This document shows positions 31,553-35,628 of a DNA stretch of 35,628 nucleotides, in pieces. Position 1 is the first letter of the stretch; each line of letters opens with the position of its first letter. The notes below the pieces were generated by a model. The model had not been told where the DNA came from. It did not search any database and worked only from the letters and a program-made list of their open reading frames with translations. The translations under genes were made by a program, and so were the position numbers. The stretch is from NCBI GenBank assembly GCA_947480055.1, contig CANKBX010000007.1, positions 1 to 35,628 of the forward strand. The letters run 5' to 3'. This DNA is from Planctomycetaceae bacterium (GTDB taxonomy: Bacteria > Planctomycetota > Phycisphaerae > Phycisphaerales > SM1A02).

Positions 31553-31650
31553 TGCTTTAGACCTCTTTGTCAAAGACCATCTCGCCGCGGTGCTCCAAGC
31601 CTCCACGAATCCATGCGATCAAGTCTGCCGTTTGAAATATCCGAGAGGTC

Positions 31651-31677
31651 AGTCTACCTAAATCCACGCAATTTCAA
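31651..31677 (-). promoter_or_regulatory. Probable promoter of csrA
   Basis: On the reverse strand TTGAAA (31677-31672) and TAGACT (31656-31651) are 15 bases apart, a slightly short spacer. It sits directly after the terminator of the upstream RNA, so csrA would be transcribed separately with a leader of about 90 bases. That leader contains four GGA triplets, one in AUGGAU. Confidence 0.45.
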
Positions 31678-31680
31678 CCC

Positions 31681-31945
31681 GTAAATAAAACGCCCCCGCA
31701 CCGGTTCACGGTACGGGGGCGACGACGGATAGAACCCCAAAAAACAGGGTTCCAGAGTCCTAACCGCCATCCTTGGCGGATCAAACCCTTCTCAACGAGC
31801 CGTCCATGGCTCGTTTGTTCTGTTCGAATGGTTCCCACTTCGCCGTCCTTGGCGCAGTGAGGTTGCCATTCGTTGCTCTCCCGCGTTGGGCCGTCCTTGG
31901 CATCAACGCAAGTCTTGAATCAAACCGCCGCGCACTGCGACGGAT
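31681..31945 (-). ncRNA. Candidate CsrA-binding (CsrB/RsmZ-like) small RNA
   Basis: Read on the reverse strand, this region lacks a gene but is densely structured. A 7-pair hairpin at 31943-31925 is followed by four stems whose loops are six bases with central GGA. Loop AAGGAC lies at 31898-31893 (stem GCC/GGC inside GCGTTG/CAACGC). Loop AAGGAC lies at 31850-31845 (CGCC/GGCG, then CTCACT/AGTGGG, then GAATGG/CCATTC). Loop AUGGAC lies at 31807-31802 (perfect 8-pair AACGAGCC/GGCTCGTT). Loop AAGGAU lies at 31774-31769 (CCGCC/GGCGG inside GGGTT/AACCC). An intrinsic terminator closes it. GGA hexaloops are the CsrA target, and AAGGAU matches the selected loop ARGGAU. The position just upstream of csrA supports a CsrA-titrating role. 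The 5' end is not fixed: it may have its own promoter or be cut from the mraZ transcript. Confidence 0.82.
31684..31722 (-). terminator. Intrinsic terminator of the candidate small RNA
   Basis: On the reverse strand CGCCCCCG (31721-31714) pairs with CGGGGGCG (31698-31691). It extends by four more pairs (one G-U) to a 7-base loop, and is followed by TTTTATTTAC. It separates the RNA from csrA and works only in this orientation. Confidence 0.9.
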
Positions 31946-31963
31946 TAAAAGTTTTTCCAAAGA

Positions 31964-32428
31964 TCAACTCGAAGTTCTGTTTCGAATTGCCTCGCGAGCA
32001 CGTCGCCAAATATCCGCGGCGGCGGGCTCAAGTAATTCACGTTCTTCCTTCCACTTGTCCGTGGTGCACAACTCCAAATGATCTCGAACACCAAGAATCA
32101 TCACGTTTCCCGCCAATCCGTAGCGTGACAACATTCGGTCTGGAATGCGCACGCGCCCCGCTTTGTCCAGTGGACAACGCGAAGATTGACTGAAGATCAA
32201 TCGCTCGAAATTCTGAACGCCCTCGTCGCCCAACAACGAACCGCCGAGAGCGTTGGAGAGATCCGCGAATGTTTTTTCCGGCCACAGCCAAAGAAATCCG
32301 TTGGGTCCGGGCGCTGAAACAAACACTGCGTCGTTGCCATCGTTGGGCAAACAACTGCGAATTTCCGATGGAACAGCGAGTCGCTGTTTCGCATCGAGAG
32401 AATGTTCGAATTCGCCTAGGAAGAGCAT
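31964..32428 (-). CDS. mraZ: Transcriptional regulator MraZ
   Basis: MraZ is an AbrB-like DNA-binding ring protein that controls its own promoter and, in most bacteria, the division and cell-wall (dcw) cluster. The 154-residue protein starts 'MLFLGEFEHSLDAKQRLAVP' and has the two signature repeats: DAKQR in 'HSLDAKQRLAVP' and DKAGR in 'CPLDKAGRVRIP'. Here it is not followed by mraW/rsmH or ftsI on its strand; the next elements are a candidate small RNA and csrA. An operator with three repeats lies 31 bases upstream of the ATG. Confidence 0.95.
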   Translation of the reverse strand: MLFLGEFEHSLDAKQRLAVPSEIRSCLPNDGNDAVFVSAPGPNGFLWLWPEKTFADLSNALGGSLLGDEGVQNFERLIFSQSSRCPLDKAGRVRIPDRMLSRYGLAGNVMILGVRDHLELCTTDKWKEERELLEPAAADIWRRAREAIRNRTSS

Positions 32429-32458
32429 TGTGCACCTGTGAAGAGAATAACTTCATTT

Positions 32459-32487
32459 CCCCACTTTGCAACACTTTGCCCCACTTC
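32459..32487 (-). promoter_or_regulatory. MraZ operator (three direct repeats)
   Basis: The reverse strand reads GAAGTGGGG, AAAGTGTTG and AAAGTGGGG, each start exactly 10 bases from the next. This matches the known MraZ box type (repeated GTGGG/AAAGTG words at helical-turn spacing upstream of mraZ). Autoregulation is therefore expected. It lies between mraZ and an A/T-rich stretch (32488-32620) shared with the divergent flavin-reductase-like gene. Confidence 0.85.
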
Positions 32488-32621
32488 TTATCAAATTTCT
32501 TGAAATTTTTAGTCTTAGAACAAAATTAAACCCCACCAAATTACGTCCGATATATACATAAATACTTGTAAATAATAGATTTACACTAGTAATGTATTTA
32601 TTTTGGGCTACTGTAATAAAT

Positions 32622-33197
32622 ATGGCATCTCGATCCGACTGGACTCCGATTGAACGCTCTGGAATTGGTGATCTTTTAGATCAAATTCCAAGTGGTGTTT
32701 TTCTTTTAACCGGAGCCTTTGGCGACATGCGTGGCGCCACATTGGTTCGATGGGTGCAACAGGTCGCGTCAAACCCACCAATGCTTGTGATTGCGATTGA
32801 AAAAGGTTTGCCACTCAGTCCCATCATTCGTGATTCGCGTGGATTCGCGCTGTGCTTGATCGCCGCGAATGATCCAGTATGCACGCGACTGTTTCGCCAA
32901 CTTCCTGAACACACGCAAGATCCAATGATTTCTATTCCGTGCATGAAAACACCTTCGGGTGCGCCAGTTCCACTGCGCGCAACGGCGTGGTTTGATTGTG
33001 AAATCATGCGGCACTTTGATATTGAAGCCGATCACGAGGTGTACATCGGTTGCATTCATCATGCTGGCCGAAATCCAGACATCGCAATTGGATCGGCGAA
33101 GTCCATGAAGAAGCGCGTGGCTCAAACTCCAAAAGCAAAATCAGCTGCGTCGCGGATTACCGCACGGGATAAATCCCGTCCACGCCGCGCGCGTTAA
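32622..33197 (+). CDS. Flavin-reductase-like domain protein
   Basis: I start at ATG 32622 (191 residues), ten codons into the track ORF, because the upstream part is the A/T-rich promoter region. The protein matches the FMN-binding split-barrel (flavin reductase-like) family: 'LLDQIPSGVFLLTGAFGDMR' with 'GATLVRWVQQVASNPPMLVI', 'IRDSRGFALCLIAAND', 'ATAWFDCEIMRHFDIEADHE' and 'VYIGCIHHAGRNPD'. These proteins bind FMN and reduce flavin or act in electron transfer. The C-terminal 35 residues are Lys/Arg-rich and probably disordered. It diverges from mraZ and is followed by the amidohydrolase gene after 39 bases. Confidence 0.85.
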   Translation: MASRSDWTPIERSGIGDLLDQIPSGVFLLTGAFGDMRGATLVRWVQQVASNPPMLVIAIEKGLPLSPIIRDSRGFALCLIAANDPVCTRLFRQLPEHTQDPMISIPCMKTPSGAPVPLRATAWFDCEIMRHFDIEADHEVYIGCIHHAGRNPDIAIGSAKSMKKRVAQTPKAKSAASRITARDKSRPRRAR

Positions 33198-33199
33198 GT

Positions 33200-33229
33200 T
33201 TGACTCGCGCTTGAGACACGGACTACGAT
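33200..33229 (+). promoter_or_regulatory. Promoter of the amidohydrolase gene, leaderless
   Basis: TTGACT (33200-33205, five of six), an 18-base spacer and TACGAT (33224-33229) precede the GTG start at 33237 by seven bases. This is the clearest leaderless promoter in the window. Confidence 0.65.
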
Positions 33230-33236
33230 TCATCGC

Positions 33237-34355
33237 GTGAACCATCCCGATTCAACCACCATCGAGTCACCCGCGCGGATCAATTCGTCAAATAGATTTG
33301 GCTGGAATTACCGCGCTCTTGCGCAACAATTGCCAACTCTTCCATTTGCGATCACCGACGCGCATTCACATGTGAACGGCGCGCGCGCCTGCAAAATTTT
33401 GCGCGAAGCAATGGATCTCTATGGGGTCGGGTCGATTTGGTCCATGACATATCTTGAACAAGTGGACGTGGTGCGCGCCGAACTTGGCGCGCGCTTGCGT
33501 TTGATCGCGGTGCCTGATTTCGCATCCAAAGATCGCAAGCATGCTTTGGGCGCCGGGTTTTTGGAACGCATTGGCAAGTACCGCGAACTTGGTTCAACCA
33601 TTTGTAAAATTTGGGCGGCTCCGCGCAGCGTTGATTTTGCGATCGCCGCCGGCGACCCGTCGATGTTTCAACTGGACGCTCCCCTGCGAGTGAGCGCGAT
33701 GGAATTGGCGTCAAGTTTGGGAATGTCGCTCATGGTGCATATCGCCGATCCCGACACCTGGTTTCAAACCCGCTACAAAGACGCCAATCTTTACGGCACA
33801 AAGTTGGATCAATATCTTCCGCTCGAGCGCTTGCTTGATCGATTCACCGTGCCTTGGCTCGCGGCCCATATGGGCGGCTGGCCCGAGGATTTACATTTTC
33901 TCACCGGCCTTCTTGATCGTCATCCAAATTTATTTTTAGACACCAGCGCCACCAAATGGATCGTGCGTGAAATTTCCAAACATCCACGCGGTGCCGCTGA
34001 AACATTTCTGGAACGCTTTCGTGGACGCATTCTTTTTGGAAGCGACATTGTCACAACGGACGAGCATTTGGCTGCCGGCGAAGCCAAAAGCGAAATGGCG
34101 GCGAAGGCCGACCGTCCCGAAGACGCGTTCGATTTGTACGCGAGCCGCTATTGGGCCTTGCGTACTTTGTGGGAAAGCAATTTTGATGGCGAGAGTCCGA
34201 TCGCCGACCCTGATCTAGCCATGGTCGATGCCACGCGCTTCAGCGCGACGGATGCGCCAACGCTTCGAGGACAAAATCTTCCGCCAAGTTTGTTGAAATC
34301 AATTTATGTTGACGCGGCCGCAAATTTTGAAGCGGCTGGCAAGCCGGCTGCTTGA
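33237..34355 (+). CDS. Amidohydrolase-family (amidohydrolase_2-type) protein
   Basis: The start is GTG (372 residues), fixed by a promoter seven bases upstream. The TIM-barrel metal-dependent hydrolase pattern is visible. There is 'ITDAHSHVNGARA' with the first HxH-type metal motif, 'GMSLMVHIADPDTWF' with a second histidine, and 'TVPWLAAHMGGWPEDLHFL' with a third. 'HPNLFLDTSATKW' and 'RILFGSDIVT' follow, the latter with the catalytic aspartate. It resembles decarboxylase/hydrolase enzymes of the ACMSD type; the substrate is unknown. Its last 52 bases overlap the convergent glycosyltransferase gene. Confidence 0.85.
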   Translation: MNHPDSTTIESPARINSSNRFGWNYRALAQQLPTLPFAITDAHSHVNGARACKILREAMDLYGVGSIWSMTYLEQVDVVRAELGARLRLIAVPDFASKDRKHALGAGFLERIGKYRELGSTICKIWAAPRSVDFAIAAGDPSMFQLDAPLRVSAMELASSLGMSLMVHIADPDTWFQTRYKDANLYGTKLDQYLPLERLLDRFTVPWLAAHMGGWPEDLHFLTGLLDRHPNLFLDTSATKWIVREISKHPRGAAETFLERFRGRILFGSDIVTTDEHLAAGEAKSEMAAKADRPEDAFDLYASRYWALRTLWESNFDGESPIADPDLAMVDATRFSATDAPTLRGQNLPPSLLKSIYVDAAANFEAAGKPAA

Positions 34356-35458
34356 GAAAAAATCCCGGGGCAAACGCGCTGAACGCTTTCTTGTATCGCG
34401 GTGAAAAATCCTTGGCGAGCACTTTCAGAGGCGTGCCTCACTCTGGACGCGCTTGCCATCTGGGCGAGCATTGATGGCTTCTTTGCAGCCTGAATCATCT
34501 CAAATGCGAACGCGTTAATTCCTGAACGCGCGATGAGACCATCCACTTGATGCTCGATGCCCGCCGCCGCGAAACTTCCGGCGCTGGTCAACACCGGCGC
34601 CCCAAGCGCGGCGGCCATGCAGGGATGCAAAGCAGTTTCATCGCGATTGATGTCCTTGAGTGAAAGCCACAGATCAACCGCGGGCGATATTTTCCAAGGA
34701 CAGTTTAAAGAAGAATCAAAGTGCACGCGCGAATTCAATTCCAGTTTGCTGGCGATGGCTCGAACTTCCCCGGCGTTTCGCATGTTTGGATCAAGCACCA
34801 AGTGCGCGCCGTGTCCCGCAAAAGCGAAACGCCCCATGGCATGAAACGCGAACAACGCGTCGCTTGAATGATCGCAAAGCGGCAAGACGCCAATCACCCA
34901 ATCCGTATCCGCGGCGTTCCAATTTCGACGCAGTGAATTTCGATCAAGCGAAGGAACTTGCGACCACTGCGGCATCGGCGCATGCACGGAGCGAATACGA
35001 ATTGGCAGCCACCCGGAACCACTCGCTTGATCGGCGAGGGCGTCACCCATGCAAAGCACCTCGGCGAATTCCGCGTTGCGCACAAGCTTGGCTTCGCATG
35101 GCGCGTCAAGCACAACAACCAACGGCGTGTCCGGCAATGCGTGCGAAACCAACATGGCCGCGCGCGCGCCCCAGGCCATGACAACCATCGGCAAGTCCCG
35201 TTGCGCCACGCGCGACAAAGTTGGCCGCGCCAGACGAGTACTTTCACATGGAATCGGAATTCGCCACGCCGCAGAAATGCCGCACTCAACAGCAAGTTGA
35301 TGGGCGGCGGGAGTTCCCAGCACGCCGACTTGTACGGATCCAATTCCCAAAGATTGCTCAAGCGCGCGAACAGCCATGGAGCACGCCGACAACGTTGCGG
35401 CTCCAGCGCCTGTCCCCAATGGATCCACAACGCAAACAATCCGCCGCGCAGAACTCAC
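34304..35458 (-). CDS. GT-B-fold glycosyltransferase-like protein
   Basis: The 384-residue protein starts with GTG. The N-terminus 'RIVCVVDPLGTGAGAATLSA' could be a Rossmann start of a GT-B fold. The C-terminal half looks like a group 1/family 4 transferase: 'VIGVLPLCDHSSDALFAFHA', 'HLVLDPNMRNAGEVRAIASK', and the donor-binding pattern 'HPCMAAALGAPVLTSAGSFA' with 'HQVDGLIARSG'. The usual E-x7-E motif is weak, so the enzyme is divergent. The GTG overlaps the upstream stop (GTGA), so it is coupled to the partial gene at the window edge. It overlaps the amidohydrolase 3' end by 52 bases. Confidence 0.6.
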   Translation of the reverse strand: MSSARRIVCVVDPLGTGAGAATLSACSMAVRALEQSLGIGSVQVGVLGTPAAHQLAVECGISAAWRIPIPCESTRLARPTLSRVAQRDLPMVVMAWGARAAMLVSHALPDTPLVVVLDAPCEAKLVRNAEFAEVLCMGDALADQASGSGWLPIRIRSVHAPMPQWSQVPSLDRNSLRRNWNAADTDWVIGVLPLCDHSSDALFAFHAMGRFAFAGHGAHLVLDPNMRNAGEVRAIASKLELNSRVHFDSSLNCPWKISPAVDLWLSLKDINRDETALHPCMAAALGAPVLTSAGSFAAAGIEHQVDGLIARSGINAFAFEMIQAAKKPSMLAQMASASRVRHASESARQGFFTAIQESVQRVCPGIFSQAAGLPAASKFAAAST

Positions 35459-35628
35459 TTACGAATACCCAAATTTTTACCGAGTTCGGTGACTTCATGC
35501 TTGTAAAACAACTTGGCGACTTCGGCGCCAATTTCGGCCGCGAGAATATCTTCAATTTGCCTGCGTCCCGCGGTGCTTTGATACAAATCTTCACTCACTT
35601 CGCGCATGGATGTGGACACGGGTTGCCC
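35455..35628 (-). CDS. C-terminal part of an unidentified gene
   Basis: The reverse strand is open from the window edge to TGA at 35457-35455, giving the last 57 residues: '...MREVSEDLYQSTAGRRQIED', then 'ILAAEIGAEVAKLFYKHEVT' and 'ELGKNLGIRK'. The stop overlaps the GTG of the glycosyltransferase gene. The end is helical and charged. I do not recognise it. The track's ORF at 35358..35594 lies in another frame and is a shadow. Confidence 0.65.
   Translation of the reverse strand, partial: GQPVSTSMREVSEDLYQSTAGRRQIEDILAAEIGAEVAKLFYKHEVTELGKNLGIRK

Noticed and set aside
31681-31945. Known housekeeping RNA (RNase P, SRP, tmRNA, 6S) instead of a CsrA-type RNA
   Set aside because: None of the conserved cores I know for these RNAs is visible, and the repeated GGA hexaloops plus the csrA neighbour fit the CsrB type better. 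An Rfam search would settle it.
31773-32193. Forward-strand ORFs over the mraZ-csrA region (102 and 106 residues)
   Set aside because: They run antisense through the hairpin array and mraZ, have no recognisable domains, and have no start signals.

Overview
This window comes from a Gram-negative bacterial chromosome. It has lipid A synthesis (lpxA), an OmpH/Skp-like periplasmic protein, a TolC-type outer-membrane factor and lipoproteins. The PurF-like protein of the Bacteroidetes/PVC type, the S4 and L27 sequences, CsrA, and many secreted helical proteins of unknown function suggest a planctomycete, perhaps Phycisphaerae. That placement is inference. The window is almost wholly housekeeping genes, with no insertion sequence, prophage or CRISPR array visible.

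Layout. 1-3950: the 3' end of lepA, an ompH-like gene, lipB (reverse) facing lpxA with overlapping divergent promoters, and a WalJ/YycJ-like metallo-hydrolase abutting lpxA. 4069-8809: a PurF-like amidophosphoribosyltransferase, rpsD with its own promoter, structured leader and strong terminator, and a large membrane-anchored PpiD/SurA-like protein. 8881-13456 (reverse): a stand-alone tRNA-binding protein, ileS, a 59-residue gene missing from the ORF track, and a ZIP metal transporter. 13548-18706: tRNA-Ala(CGC) with terminator, an AT-rich membrane-protein gene, mutS, and a TolC-like lipoprotein. 18767-22512: a thioredoxin-like gene, obg and rpmA (reverse), a secreted protein, and a GNAT protein. 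22513-26135: dnaA flanked by a G/T-rich tract upstream and a 21-bp tandem-repeat array downstream, then a secreted helical protein. 26195-29672: a DegT-fold protein lacking the PLP lysine, an M20 peptidase and dapF. 29669-32428 (reverse strand, read right to left): mraZ with a triple-repeat operator, a candidate CsrA-binding small RNA, csrA, and a lipoprotein gene coupled to dapF. 32622-35628: a flavin-reductase-like protein, an amidohydrolase, a GT-B glycosyltransferase, and a gene end running out of the window.

Main discovery candidate. Between mraZ and csrA, on the reverse strand (about 31681-31945), there is no protein gene but a strikingly structured RNA. It has a 5' GC-rich hairpin, then four hairpins whose six-base loops are AAGGAC, AAGGAC, AUGGAC and AAGGAU, then a strong intrinsic terminator with a U-rich tail. 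GGA in a hexaloop is the binding signature of CsrA/RsmA, and AAGGAU fits the published in-vitro-selected loop ARGGAU. The sequence therefore looks like a CsrB/RsmZ-type RNA that titrates CsrA, encoded directly upstream of csrA and downstream of the cell-division regulator gene mraZ. I know of no described member in this lineage.

A second theme is promoter architecture. Many genes have a -10-like hexamer (TAAACT, TAGACT, TACACT, TACAAT, TACGAT and similar) only 6-10 bases before the start codon. This implies widespread leaderless transcription alongside Shine-Dalgarno-led genes such as rpsD, rpmA, csrA and the DegT-like gene.
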